From positions 31,426,186 through 31,490,185 of the forward strand of contig JAGTTD010000002.1 in the NCBI GenBank assembly GCA_018398585.1: a stretch of DNA of 64,000 nt, written 5' to 3'. A program made the translations under genes and the position numbers. Within the stretch, counting starts at the first letter, position 1, and each line of letters opens with the position of its first letter. Under the pieces are notes generated by a model. It was not told where the DNA came from, searched no databases, and saw only the letters and a list, made by a program, of their open reading frames with translations. Positions 31,716 through 41,788 of this stretch are shown here, piece after piece. This stretch comes from Simmondsia chinensis. Lineage: Eukaryota > Streptophyta > Magnoliopsida > Caryophyllales > Simmondsiaceae.

Positions 31716-33510
31716 AGGAAGAACTTTGAATTAAATGAGAATTGATGCTCTTGCATACCCCATTGGAATGCTTGACACTTGTTTTGAGTGAGAATGCGGT
31801 TACCATCAGCCACAGTCACGGCTAATGGGTGAGTTTTGATCACTTCATGCTTCACTTTCTTCACCAATTTGGGATCAACGAAGCTATGGGTGCTTCCACT
31901 ATCTACTAGAATGGTAATGGAAGTTTTTCCAGCCTTTCCTCTAATGCGAATGGTATTGTGAGCTCCATTCCCAGTTAATGCTTTCATAAAAATCTCAATC
32001 TCATCTTCAAACAACTCATGTTGTGAATCATGCTCAAAACTGTCATCATCATCCCCTGTACTGTCTCCATCTGAATCAGCTTCTACTCGAGAGCCCCTTG
32101 TAGACATCAAGAATTTGGAATTGCACCTATGCCTGGGCTGATATGGCTGGTTACATCTGTAACATAACCTTGCAGATCTCTTGTCAAATGCACGACCTGC
32201 CTTGGACCTTGCTGAATCTTTGTGATGAGATTTGAAATTGATGCCCCTGAATTTACTCTTGTCACTTGAGGATACAACCATGGCCTCAATCAATTTAGCC
32301 TTGTTATAGGCTTTAGACAATGTCTTTGGCCCAATGGCCTTAACCAAGTTCTTGATTCTTGGTTTTAATCCACTAATGAAACTTGAGACATAATATGCCT
32401 CCGTGGCTTGTGGATTAACGGCTATCATGCTAGCTCATAAATTCTCAAATCTTATCATGTATTCCCTCACGGAAGTGGTCAGATACACCTTGTTAAAACT
32501 ATCAACAACATCACTTGTGTCCTCTTCTCCATATCTCTCGCATAACTCTTTCACGAATTGGCCCCAAGAAAGATTAGGATTGCTCTTCAACACACTATAG
32601 AACCATACCTCATGATCTCCATGAAGATGCACTGCTGCCAATTCCACTTTTTCAGCTTCATTTATGTTATAGAAATGGAAATACCGTTCACACCTTCTCA
32701 ACCTGACTCAGGCTGCTTGCCATCAAAAGGCTCAATTTGCACCCTTGGCTGCCTGTGAGCAATGCTTCTGCCACCATATGTAGCATCATTACTCACTGAC
32801 CTTCGCTGATGATGCAGATCAGGTGGCCTATCCTAATGTTCGAAGTCATCGAATGAGTTTCTGTGGTGTACAACAGAATCAGGAGGTCTGGAATTCAGAC
32901 CTGAGTTCTGGCCAAACAATCGGGAATGAGCTTGATCTGTGGTTCGATCCTAAGCTCCAGCAGCAACCTCAACCTCTAGAGGCTGATCATCAACTGATCT
33001 GATATGAACTGAAGGTCCAGCTTCCGTTTGAATCATAGGAGATTTATCACGATTCCTATCCAAACTCTCAGTCCTGTCATTATGAACTTGTGGTTGAACC
33101 ACTTCAACTGGAGGAATGAGCTGACTCGTAGGTTTTAGAATTGCATTTACTGATGATTCTCCTTGCTTCTTAATCTGATCTTGCAAATTCATCAGCTTAG
33201 CCTCCAATTGCAACAATCGATCATCATTTTTCTGGTGATTTTCCAATTGCAATCGCTGTAATCTTAAGAACAAGCGTTCTTCAGTTTGTTCAAGTGATTG
33301 TTTTTGCGAATTAGTAATGTGATCATACAGTTCTTTCATCTGATCAGTAGTAACATACTGAACATCCTTCGTAGTGTTCGAACTAGCAACAACAACATAT
33401 GATACTTCTGGATTAACAACTGACGCTACATTTCCACCACCAGCTCCCGATCGTGTTCTAACTCCATCAGCCATACTTTGTTTGTTTTTCTTTGGTTTTG
33501 CCAGCTCCAA
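31676..33510 (-). pseudogene. Chromovirus Gag and protease, broken
   Basis: The Gag N-terminus (33510-32950) has a Gln/Leu-rich coiled-coil-like stretch. Capsid blocks are at 32701-32435 (ELAAVHLHGDHEVWFYS, FVKELCERYGEED). At 32428-31676 lie the knuckle CYRCNQPYQPRHRC (near 32164-32122), an Asp-rich spacer and the protease ILVDSGSTHSFVDP (near 31912-31870) with an intact D-S-G. Stops at about 32431 and 32945 and a frameshift at about 31700 break it. Confidence 0.85.
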
Positions 33511-33534
33511 TTAAGCAATTGACAGCTTGAACCA

Positions 33535-33546
33535 GCTCTGATACCA
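33535..33546 (-). promoter_or_regulatory. Primer-binding site of the chromovirus
   Basis: TGGTATCAGAGC on the minus strand, a perfect match to the plant initiator-Met tRNA primer site, next to the 5' LTR. Confidence 0.92.
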
Positions 33547-33548
33547 AT

Positions 33549-33950
33549 TTTTAACTTCCAATCCTAAATTGAGAGTTAACCTTGTGAAAGAAATTGATAA
33601 GATGAGAAGAGAAGGGAAGGGATGAGAAATAGAGAAGGAGATGAGAATTAGAGAGTGATTAACCAAAAGGAAATCTGAATTTTATTGATTGAATGCTGAG
33701 GTTACATGATTTAGATCTATTTATAATAGATCTTGGTACATTGCACTAAGACTCAACCGCCTAACCAACTAAATCAGAATTTGACGCCAAAACTCAAGCT
33801 AGCCGACACATTTGACTTATTTTGACTCCTAACCGACTTTAGCACCTAATTGGCCTGCCAACTAACATTTGAATACAACACCAATTCAACTCTAAAGCAA
33901 ATTCACGCAACACAAGACCAATTACAACCAAAATTAAAGGAATCATAACA
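33549..33950 (-). repeat. 5' LTR of the chromovirus
   Basis: Matches 28218-28600 but carries a 19-bp near-duplication around GATGAGAAATAGAGAAGGA. Its inner end has lost the TG (TTTTAAC against TGTTAAC). Confidence 0.92.
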
Positions 33951-34165
33951 ATTTGACATATCCAAACAAGGGTAGAATATTACCTTACTCTCTCCCTCTT
34001 TAACCCTCTTTACCCTCCCCCTTTTTATCCCTCTTTACCTTCTTTTACCCAGTTGCCAAACAAAGCATAAACAAGGGTTGGATTTTCTTATTTACATGCT
34101 GAGTTTTTCGGTGTAACATAGAGTTATTTACGCCATTGGTGTCTTTTTTTTTATTTTATTTAAAC
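33951..34165. repeat. MITE arm and right copy of the duplicated segment
   Basis: 33951-34065 continues the MITE fragment interrupted at 28217 and ends CCCAGTTGCCAAACAAAGCAT. 34062-34165 repeats 28031-28165. Its right part is also the left arm of the MITE at 34121. Confidence 0.65.
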
Positions 34166-34543
34166 TAGTTTTTTAATTTTTTAAAATTTGTTAAAATTAG
34201 TTTCTTATTTTTGTAAAATTTATTAAAATTAGTCCCTCATCTTTTCTTTTGTTCAAAATGGTCCTTCATGTTTTATTTTGTTAAAAAATTGGTCTCTGAT
34301 TTTTTATTTAATTTTTACCAAATTTTGGTAACAATATGAGGGCTAATTTTGTCATAAAACAAAACATAAGGTACCATTTTGTACAAAAGAAAAGATGAGG
34401 GACTAATTTTAACAAACTTAAAAAGTTGAGGGACTAGTTTGAACAAAGTTATAAAGATGAGGGACCAATTTGAACAAAAAAAAGATAGGGGACTAATTTC
34501 AACAAATTTAAAAAGATAAGGGACCAATGGTGTAAATAACTCG
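34121..34543. mobile_element. Mutator-like MITE with long inverted repeats
   Basis: The left GAGTTATTTACGCCATTGG and right CCAATGGTGTAAATAACTC ends are inverted repeats, and the arms continue as GTCCCTCATCTTTT-type words for about 150 bp. Flanks GTGTAACATA (34111-34120) and GTGTAACGTA (34544-34553) form a 10-bp TSD with one mismatch, as for Mutator-like elements. No coding. The element at 56582 has similar end motifs. Confidence 0.75.
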
Positions 34544-34789
34544 TGTAACGTATGGGTGTATATTAACATTTAAATAATTATATTTATTGAGCAAAAATTT
34601 AAAATTTGGAAAATATGAATTTCCCTATATACGAGGTATAAATAGGTTTTATTAATTTAAGAAGAGACCCTATTCAAGGTGATGTATGCCCTTAATTACA
34701 TCTCTCTTAGGAGAATACCCTTAGATTCCGACTGATGATATGTTTATATTTTAATTAATCAACGAGGTGACTAGCCGATTAATTGATTT

Positions 34790-35160
34790 AAGTGTACGGG
34801 AGACGTTTTAGGTTGATTTATATTTTGGAAGGTTCAACTTGAAGGTTAGTTGTGTTTAATCTTGACTTAGGAGTCATTTGTACTTAGGTTCGACTTGAAA
34901 AGTATTTTGGATTTAGGCCTGACTCAGAAATTTTTTTGGACTAGAGTTTAACTTGGGTTTAGGTTTGACTTAGAAATCATGTTGGACTTGATTTGACTTT
35001 GGTTTAGATTTGACTAGCGAATTTGGATTTGATTTGAAAATTTGAATTTGGGTTTGGTTGAAAAGTAATTTGGATTTAAGTTTGGTTTGGAAGCAATCTT
35101 TGGTTATTTGACTTGAAAGTAGTTTGTTGTTTTGGTTTTAGTAAGAAGTCGTTTTTACAC
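34790..35160. repeat. Degenerate TTTGACTTGGA-type tandem repeat, block 1
   Basis: Recurring words TTAGGTTTGACTTAGAA, TTTTGGATTTAGG and TTTGACTTGAAAGT with no fixed period. It continues at 35600-35841 and 41789-42260, so three blocks were once contiguous. No coding potential. Confidence 0.65.
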
Positions 35161-35168
35161 CGGGGTTT

Positions 35169-35207
35169 AGAGGTGGCCACGAGCCCAGTGCCCGACCCTC
35201 TTTTTTT

Positions 35208-35251
<44 letters not shown>

Positions 35252-35591
35252 CCTTACAAAATTAAAAATATATTTTATAACATAAAATGTATTACAACTT
35301 ATTAAAAAATATAATTTTAATAATATAATAGTACCCTATAAAATTACAAATATATTTTATAAAATAAAATATATTATAACTTATTTTAAAAAATACAATT
35401 ATAACAATATAAATAAAAAAATTATAGTTATAAAATAAGTTATAGTGACCAAATAGGCACCAGCCATTGGGGACAAAGCCCCCAATGGGCCGAGCCTGGG
35501 CCTTCCTATTTCTGAGGAGGCCCGTGGCCTGGCCCACTTGGGGGACAGGGCAGGGCCGGGTCACTTCAGACCTGGCCCACTGGCCATCTCT
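35169..35591. mobile_element. Non-autonomous hAT-like element with GC-rich ends and AT core
   Basis: Ends AGAGGTGGCCA and TGGCCATCTCT are inverted repeats (10 of 11). Flanking 8-mers CGGGGTTT and AGGGATTT agree at 6 of 8. The GC-rich ends (GGGCCGAGCC, GGCCTGGCCCAC) contrast with a core holding a (TA)n microsatellite at 35211-35248. No transposase. It interrupts the degenerate repeat. Confidence 0.6.
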
Positions 35592-35599
35592 AGGGATTT

Positions 35600-35841
35600 G
35601 ACCTGGAGTACACTTGGATTGGATTTTGACTCAGATTCAAAATTGACTAAAATGTTATTTGAATTTGAGTTTAAGTAGAAAGACATCTCGGCCTAGACTT
35701 GGCATTTAAGATTTGAGATTGATGTGGGATTCACTTTAAATTTTAGTTTGACATAAGTTGACTTGGCTTTCAAATTTGGGTTTGAGTTTAAATTTGACAA
35801 ATGAGTCATTTGCTACTTTAATTAGACATGGAAGCTCTTTT
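35600..35841. repeat. Degenerate TTTGACTTGGA-type tandem repeat, block 2
   Basis: Same vocabulary as 34790-35160 (GGATTTTGACTCAGATTC, TTTAAGTAGAAAGACATC). It ends at the TSD of the copia element. Confidence 0.65.
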
Positions 35842-35846
35842 GAATT

Positions 35847-36619
35847 TGTTGATGTATTTTCAAAATATATAATGAATAATATGTTAAATGTTTGTTGAAC
35901 ATGTGTATAAATGTGTTTAAGATTGTTCCATTACATGTTCTAAGTGTTTAAGGCTAGTAAAGGATGTGTGTAGATATATGGGCCATATGTGTCGACATAC
36001 AATCCAACAAAACCACAGGAGAACATCTGTGTGTCGACACACAGCCTTTACAGAAGCGCACTGGAAGTAGCTGTGTGTCGACACACAGACTTACAGAAGA
36101 GATGTGTGTTGAAGTGAGTGTCGACACTCAACTTCGACACCCATTACAGAGAGCTATGTGTCGAAGTGTGTGTTGACACACAGCAGCTGTATGTCAACAC
36201 ACAAGTCAATTTTGACCGTTATTTGCGCGGGTTTTTGTCAGTTTTTGGCCGTTCTTCTTGGGTTATTTTGGGATGTCTCGGCTTTATAAATAAAAAGACA
36301 TTCCCTTTGTTTTAAACACTTGAATTGAATCAAAGTTTGAGAGAAAAGATTGAAAAACTCCATTGAAAGAAATTTCAAACATTGAGTGCAAGTGGTGTTG
36401 TGTTCTTGTGAAAGTTTAAGAACCTTCAATCTTTCTATATCTCATTCAATTTGTCCTCTTACACACTCTCACTTCATACTTGGTTGTTGTTGTATCCTCG
36501 AGGGAATTTCATATACTGAAATAAACCTTAAGGAAAGTGATTACACAGCCTCAACACCTGAGATCTTTTGGTTACCCGGTTGCAAGGATTTTGCAAGATT
36601 TTGAAGATTTGATCTAACA
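35847..36619 (+). repeat. 5' LTR of copia 1 with palindrome array
   Basis: Contains CTGTGTGTCGACACACAG as a perfect palindrome at 36027-36044 and 36071-36088, TGAGTGTCGACACTCA at 36115-36130, and weaker copies at about 35985, 36160 and 36190. The TATA box TATAAA is at 36285-36290, so the array lies in U3 about 90-300 bp upstream of it. No initiator-Met primer site follows the LTR. Confidence 0.9.
36285..36290 (+). promoter_or_regulatory. TATA box in copia 1 5' LTR
   Basis: CTTTATAAATAAAAAG; the equivalent in the 3' LTR is at 41449-41454. Marks the U3/R side of the LTR. Confidence 0.65.
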
Positions 36620-36736
36620 GTCTTAAGGTTTAGATTCTGGTTTTGGGATATTGCTTCATCACTTTCAGAAATGACAGCCAATTTCGTCAAGTTGGACTGA
36701 TTCGATGGAAAAAATTTCCGCCGATGGCAGAGGAAG

Positions 36737-37500
36737 ATGCAATTCATCATTACGACTTTGAATGTGTTGTATGTGTTGAATACACCATTCCCTTCGCCCG
36801 CTTCTGAGGAGGAGGAGACTTTGGCCGAGCAGAGGACCAAATTGAAGTGGGAGAATGACGACTACATATGCAGAGGGCACATCATGAATGGGATGACTGA
36901 AGCCCTGTTTGTCCTTTACTCAAACTTATCGATCGCAAAGGAACTGTGGGATGCTCTAGATGCGCACTACATGGCCGAGGATGCAACGAGCAAAAAGTTC
37001 CTGGTTAGTCGATTTAATAATTATAAAATGGTAGATAATCATCCTGTCATGGAGCAATTCCATAAAATCGAACAAATCTTAAATAATTTCAAACAACATA
37101 GTATGAATATGGATGATACAATAGTTGTTTCATCCTTGACTGACAAACTTCCTCCTTCATGGAGAGACGTTAAGAAAAGTCTCAAACATAAGAAGGAAGA
37201 TATGTCAATGGAGGAATTGGCTAACCATTTGTGTATTAAGGAAGGCCATAGGGTATAGGATGACAAGAAGGACCGCCTCGGTGATGTTGGGAAAATCAAC
37301 ATCATAGAAGAAGGCTAGTTGAGCAAGGGACCTAAGCGAAGCGGACAATTCCAAAAGAAAAAAGATGACAAGAGGCCGAAAATGGTTTGTTAGGAGTGTC
37401 AAAAGCCTGGTCACTTACGTAGGGACTGTTACCGCCTTAAAAATAAGAAAGACAAGGGGCTTGATCATTGTACCAAAAAGTCGAACGATAGGTTCATGGC
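36737..37500 (+). pseudogene. Copia 1 Gag, broken
   Basis: A frame at 36737-37258 carries the plant copia Gag (SNLSIAKELWDALDAHYMAE, FLVSRFNNYKMVDNHPVMEQ, LTDKLPPSWRDVKKSLKHKK, MSMEELANHLCIKE). The zinc knuckle at about 37390-37430 reads C-stop-ECQKPGHLRRDC, with a stop inside. The apparent Met start is arbitrary. Confidence 0.85.
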
Positions 37501-37800
37501 GATGATATCGAAAGTCAATCTAGTCGAAAGTGATACCCCTTGGTGGGTTGACTCGGGGGCCACGAAACATTTCTGTAAGGACAAGGGGTTCTTCACGACA
37601 TTTGAACCCATGGACATCGGAAGTGTGTTGTTCATTGTACTGTCGAAAGGGGGATCTTTGTTGGCAAAGAGTACTTTCGTAATGGGATGTTTAAGATGAA
37701 CGTTGATAATAAAGTTGAAAGTTCTGTTTATATCCTTGACTCGTTGTTTTTGTGGCATTAAATTCATGTAAATTTTCGTAGATTGTATGAAATGGTTAAT
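37496..37800 (+). pseudogene. Copia 1 aspartic protease, truncated
   Basis: TPWWVDSGATKHFCKDKGFF has the intact catalytic D-S-G near 37550. The domain frays into other frames after about 37690. Confidence 0.8.
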
Positions 37801-38802
37801 TCTTCATTGGTACCTCACATAGACAAGATTGATGATAAATGCAAAATGTGCATGTTAACAAAAATAACAAGATTGCCATTTCCTTTAGTGCAAAGAGAGG
37901 CTAATTTACTTGATCTAGTACATAACGATTTATGTGATTTCAAAAACACACCGAATTTAGGTGGAAAGAGATATTTTATAACGTTCACAGATGATTGTTC
38001 AAGATTTTGTTATGTGTATCTCATAAATCACAAAGATGACTCGCTAGATAGATTTAAAGTACATAAAGCAGAAACCAAACTACACGGTGAGACCTTCCTC
38101 AAACGCCGTAGGTCGGACCGTGGTGGGGAATACTATGATCCCAAGTATTTCGAAACCACCGGTATTGTACATGAGGTCACAACACCTTATACACCATAGC
38201 AGAATGGCGTGGCTGAGAGGAAAAACTGGACTCTAACTGAAATGACTAATTCAATGTTATCCTATTCAGGTCTCAGCGATGGATTTTGGGGTGAGGCGAT
38301 GCCAACGGCCTGTCATATGTTGAATCGAGTTCCTAACAAGAGAAATAAAATAACCATGTATGAACTATGGAATAAAAGAGCCCCTAATTTGAATTATCTA
38401 AAGGTGTGGGGGTGTAGGGCAGTCGTTAAAGTCCTTGATCCTAAACGTAAGAAGTTAGTTGAAAAAGGCATTGATTGCATTTTTGTTGGATATGTGTCTC
38501 ATAGCAAGGCGTGTTGGTTCTATGTAATTGAATCTAATGATTATATCAATGTAAATACAATTAGAGAATCGAGAGATGCCATCCTTGATGAGAATCGGTT
38601 TATCTCTATCCCTAGACCGAGTGATTATGTACCGGTTGAGAATGACACTCCAGTGTCATATGATGATATTCATTATGAGGGAGAAGATGTCCCTGAAAGT
38701 GCTCTAAAACTCCGAACGAGTAAGAGAGCGAGGAAAGAGAAATCTTTCGGTTCGGACTTCTACACGTTTTTGGTAGAAGATTCGAGGAACGATATGGACT
38801 AG
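37783..38802 (+). pseudogene. Copia 1 integrase, one stop codon
   Basis: HHCC finger end (CKMCMLTKITRLPF), core blocks LLDLVHNDLCDF and YFITFTDDCSRFCYVYL (Asp), RRSDRGGEYY (Asp) and, after a TAG at 38197-38199, QNGVAERKNWTL (catalytic Glu). The C-terminal region (KVWGCRAVVKVLDPKRKKL) and the spacer to RT follow. All three acidic residues survive. Confidence 0.88.
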
Positions 38803-38814
38803 CTCCATATTGTT

Positions 38815-39540
38815 GTGCCATGGAAGTTGATCCCATGACATTTGATGAGGCGATGAAGTCGCATGCCGCCTCCTTTTGGTGAGAGGCGGGGAGTGATGAG
38901 ATGGATTCCATCATGGGTAATAATACCTCGATCCTAGTGTATCTTCCACAAGGTAGTAAGCCTATCGAGTGTAAATGGATCTTCAAAAAAAAGACGAAAT
39001 TCGATGGAATGATTGACAAGTTTAAGGCCCAATTGGTGGCTAAAGGGCTCACCCAAAAACACGGGTTGGACTACTTTGGCACGTATGCCCCCGCGGCAAG
39101 AATATCGACAATAAGAGTTTTGATAGCTCTTGCCTCAATTTATAAACTAGCAATTCACCAAATGGATGTCAAAATGGCATTCCTGAATGGTGAGCTAGAA
39201 GAGGAAGTGTACATGGAACAACCAGAAGTTTTTGTTGTTCCGGGCCAAGAGAGAAAAGTATGTTAACTCATACGTTCTCTGTATGGGCTAAAGTAAGCCC
39301 CGAAGCAATGGCACCAGAAATTTGATCAAGTTGTTCTAAACAATGGATTCGTTGTAAACAAATCAGATAACGGTGGAGCATGTGGTTTAATTCGATGCAA
39401 AGCGAAGAACCTTACCAGCGCTTGTCTATAGCAAGTTTGATAATGGCAAAGGAGTCCTTATATGTTTGTATGTCGATCATATGCTAATATTCAGTACTGA
39501 CATGGAACAAGTCGAGAAAACTAAACAGTTTCTCTAGAAA
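38815..39540 (+). pseudogene. Copia 1 reverse transcriptase, disrupted by a plastid-like insert
   Basis: CKWIFKKKTKFDGMIDKFKA, LVAKGLTQKHGLDYFGTYAP and HQMDVKMAFLNGELEEEVYM (first Asp) are clear. After a stop near 39264, SLYGLK and APKQWHQKFDQVVLNNGF follow in the next segment. The block that should lead to CVYSKFDNG is interrupted at 39371-39424 by foreign sequence that shifts the frame. The catalytic site at 39469-39480 reads YVDH instead of YVDD. Confidence 0.88.
39371..39424 (+). other. Plastid 16S rDNA fragment (54 bp) inserted in copia 1 RT
   Basis: From CGGTGGAGCATGTGGTTTAA through CGAAGAACCTTACCAG the sequence is the conserved 16S rRNA stretch around E. coli position 940-980. GATGCAAAGCGAAGAACC (A where most bacteria have C) is the plastid form as I recall it; one base, CAGCGCTTG against plastid CAGGGCTTG, differs. 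RT sequence is on both sides (VVNKSD before, TCTATAGCAAGTTTGAT after). It is not an rRNA gene. Source assignment is from memory and needs an alignment. Confidence 0.8.
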
Positions 39541-39549
39541 AACTTTGCT

Positions 39550-40389
39550 ATGAAGGACATAGGTGAGGCAGAGGTAATCCTAGGTATAAGAATTGTAAGG
39601 AAAGGCGATACCATTTCCTTGACACAGTCTCACTGCGTTGAAAATGTATTGAAAAGATTCCACTTTGATAAGTGTGCACCGGTGGCCATTCCAATGGATC
39701 CTAGCGTGAAACTTGTGCCGAATGAGGGAGCTCCAGTGTCTCAAATGACATATGACCAAGTCATTGGTTGTCTTATGCATGCCATGACGAGCATAAGGCT
39801 TGACATAGCCTTTGCCGTTGGAAAGCTAAGTAGGTATACTGGCAATCCATGTAAGATACTCTGGCATGCTGTGGATCGTGTACTGAAGTACCTTAAGAAA
39901 ACCATAGATTATGGTATTTCTTATGTAGGGTATCCTCCCACTTTGGAGGGGTACTTTGATTTGAGTTGGATCTCCGATGTGGAGAATCATGCATCCACAA
40001 GCGGATGAGTATTTCTACTTGGTGGGGGTGCGATTTCTTGGGGTTCTAAGAAACAAACTTGCATATCTGAGTCTACTATGGAGGTGGAGTTTATAGCTCT
40101 TGCGTCTACGGCTAAAGAGGCTGAGTGGTTAAAGGATCTCTTGTATGAGATACCTTTGTGGCCTAAGCCAATCTCACTGATATCTATGCACTGTGATAGT
40201 CAAGTTGCACTTTCTAGAGCGTACAGTGATGTATATAACGGGAAGTCCATAAACTTTGGTGTAAGGTATAGTATAATGACACATCTTATTCGAGAAGGTG
40301 TTATCACTGTGGACTTCGTGAGAACAAGTCATAATCTAGCAGATCCGTTTACGAAGGCCCTGGCTAGAGACTTGGTTCTAAACAAGTGA
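39550..40389 (+). pseudogene. Copia 1 RT C-terminus and RNase H
   Basis: MKDIGEAEVILGIRIVRKGD, SLTQSHCVENVLKRFHFDKC, IGCLMHAMTSIRLDIAFAVG and YFDLSWISDVENHASTSG are the RT thumb and RNase H start. After a stop near 40006, STMEVEFIALASTAKEAEWL, MHCDSQVALSRA and HNLADPFTKAL complete RNase H. The usual D-x-D/W pattern (YSDADWAGD) is altered. Confidence 0.88.
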
Positions 40390-40997
40390 AGGGATGGGGT
40401 TGAACCTGTCATTATTAGTCACCCATGATAGGCCCTCAACTCGATGCCTAATATGACACTAGGTCTAGGGTTCAATAAGAGAGACTTGTCATATGTCTGA
40501 TTGCAAGCACTAAATGAGAATTTTTCCATCCCGAGTGTGAAGTGCTTGGTACATGCGTCAGAGATACTAAGAGGATAAGCTAAGCTCTTAATGGACCTGA
40601 TTTTAAATTCTTATTGAATGTCGCGTCGCAGGGACATGATCAATGAGGTCTACCTTAGTGTGTGTTGAAGTTTGGCCACTTCAAAGGGGTGATTTTTGAC
40701 TAAGGGTTTGACTCTGAAACACTCATAAAGGGTACAGGATACAAGGCCAAAAATGTGTCGATCTAGGAGTTGTAGGGTGTGTACGGGGAGTACGTCTTAT
40801 GCGTGATTAGATAGTCAGTTAGTCAAATGGGTTGTATGGTTCAAAGCTTAGTCTGCCATTTTTGATCCGATTAACTGTATGGTCTCTTCACTAGCTGGGG
40901 GTTCAATCGAGAGATACCCTCATTGATGCACAACAAGGCGTCCCTTAACTGAGATGTTAATTTTGAGATTGATTGTATTTTGAAAATGATGGGGGAT
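40390..40997 (+). other. Copia 1 3' UTR and polypurine tract
   Basis: Non-coding region between RNase H and the 3' LTR. It ends AAAATGATGGGGGAT just before TGTTGATG; the G-rich run is the polypurine tract. Confidence 0.7.
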
Positions 40998-41783
40998 TGT
41001 TGATGTATTTTCAAAATATATAATGAATAATATGTTAAATGTTTGTTGAACATGTGTATAAATGTGTTTAAGATTGTCCCATTACATGTTCTAAGTGTTT
41101 AAGGCTTGTAAGAGATGTGTGTCGACACATGAGCCATGTGTGTTGACACACAATCAAACAGAACCGCAGGAGAACAGTCATGTGTCTACACACATGGCCC
41201 GTGTGTCAATGCACAGCCTTTACAGAATCGCACTGGAAGTAGCTGTGTGTTGACACACAGGCTTACAGAAGAGGTTTGTGTTGAAGTGAGTGTCGACACT
41301 CAGCTTCGACACCCATTTACAGAGAGTTGTGTGTCGAAGTGTGTGTCGACACATAGCTTCGATACACAGGTCTGTTTTGACCATTATTTGTGCGATTTTT
41401 TGCCCCTTTTTGGCAGTTCTTCTTGGGTTGTTTTGGGACGTCTTGGCTTATAAATAAAAAGACATTCCCTTTGTTTTAAACACTTGAATTTCATTAAAGT
41501 TTGAAAGAAAAGATTGAAAAACTACATTGAAAGATATTTCAAACATTGAGTGCAAGTGTTGTTGTGTTCTTGTGAATGTTTAAGAAACTTCAATCTCTCA
41601 ACATCTCATTCAATCTCTCCTCTTACACGCTTTCACTTTATACTTGGTTGTTGTTGTATCCCCGAGGGTATTTCATGTACCGAAATTAACCTTACGGAAA
41701 GTTATTACAGGGCCTCAACACCTGAGATCTTTTAGTTACCCGGTTGCAAGGATTTTGCAAGATTTTCAAAATTTGTTATAACA
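40998..41783 (+). repeat. 3' LTR of copia 1
   Basis: Direct repeat of 35847-36619, including the GTGTCGACAC palindromes (41115-41360) and the TATA box at 41449. Scattered substitutions within palindromes (GTGTTGACACAC, GTGTCTACACAC) show decay. Confidence 0.9.
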
Positions 41784-41788
41784 GAATT

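Larger units (their letters stand above)
28218..33950 (-). mobile_element. Ty3/gypsy chromovirus, full length, decayed
   Basis: A 5,733-bp element with TSD ATTTG (28213-28217 and 33951-33955), ends TGTTA...TAACA, LTRs of 383 and 402 bp, an initiator-Met primer site and a polypurine tract. On the minus strand the order is gag, protease, RT, RNase H, integrase, chromodomain. Integrase after RNase H defines Ty3/gypsy, and the C-terminal chromodomain places it among the chromoviruses. Most frames are long, with a few stops and frameshifts; the LTRs are similar apart from a 19-bp difference in length. It inserted into an arm of a GTTTGGCAAC-family MITE. Confidence 0.92.
35847..41783 (+). mobile_element. 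Ty1/copia retrotransposon 1, full length, decayed
   Basis: A 5,937-bp element with TSD GAATT (35842-35846 and 41784-41788), LTRs of 773 and 786 bp starting TGTTGATG and ending TAACA. Order gag, protease, integrase, RT, RNase H defines Ty1/copia. Stops and frameshifts interrupt every domain, the RT catalytic YVDD reads YVDH, and a 54-bp plastid-like insert breaks the RT. The LTRs hold arrays of TGTGTCGACACA palindromes upstream of the TATA box. It splits the degenerate tandem repeat. Confidence 0.92.

Noticed and set aside
35980..36200. CRISPR-like repeat array
   Set aside because: Palindromes are irregularly spaced, variable and lie within an LTR of a plant retrotransposon.
39371..39424. rRNA gene
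   Set aside because: Only 54 bp of 16S-like sequence flanked directly by copia RT; a fragment, not a gene.
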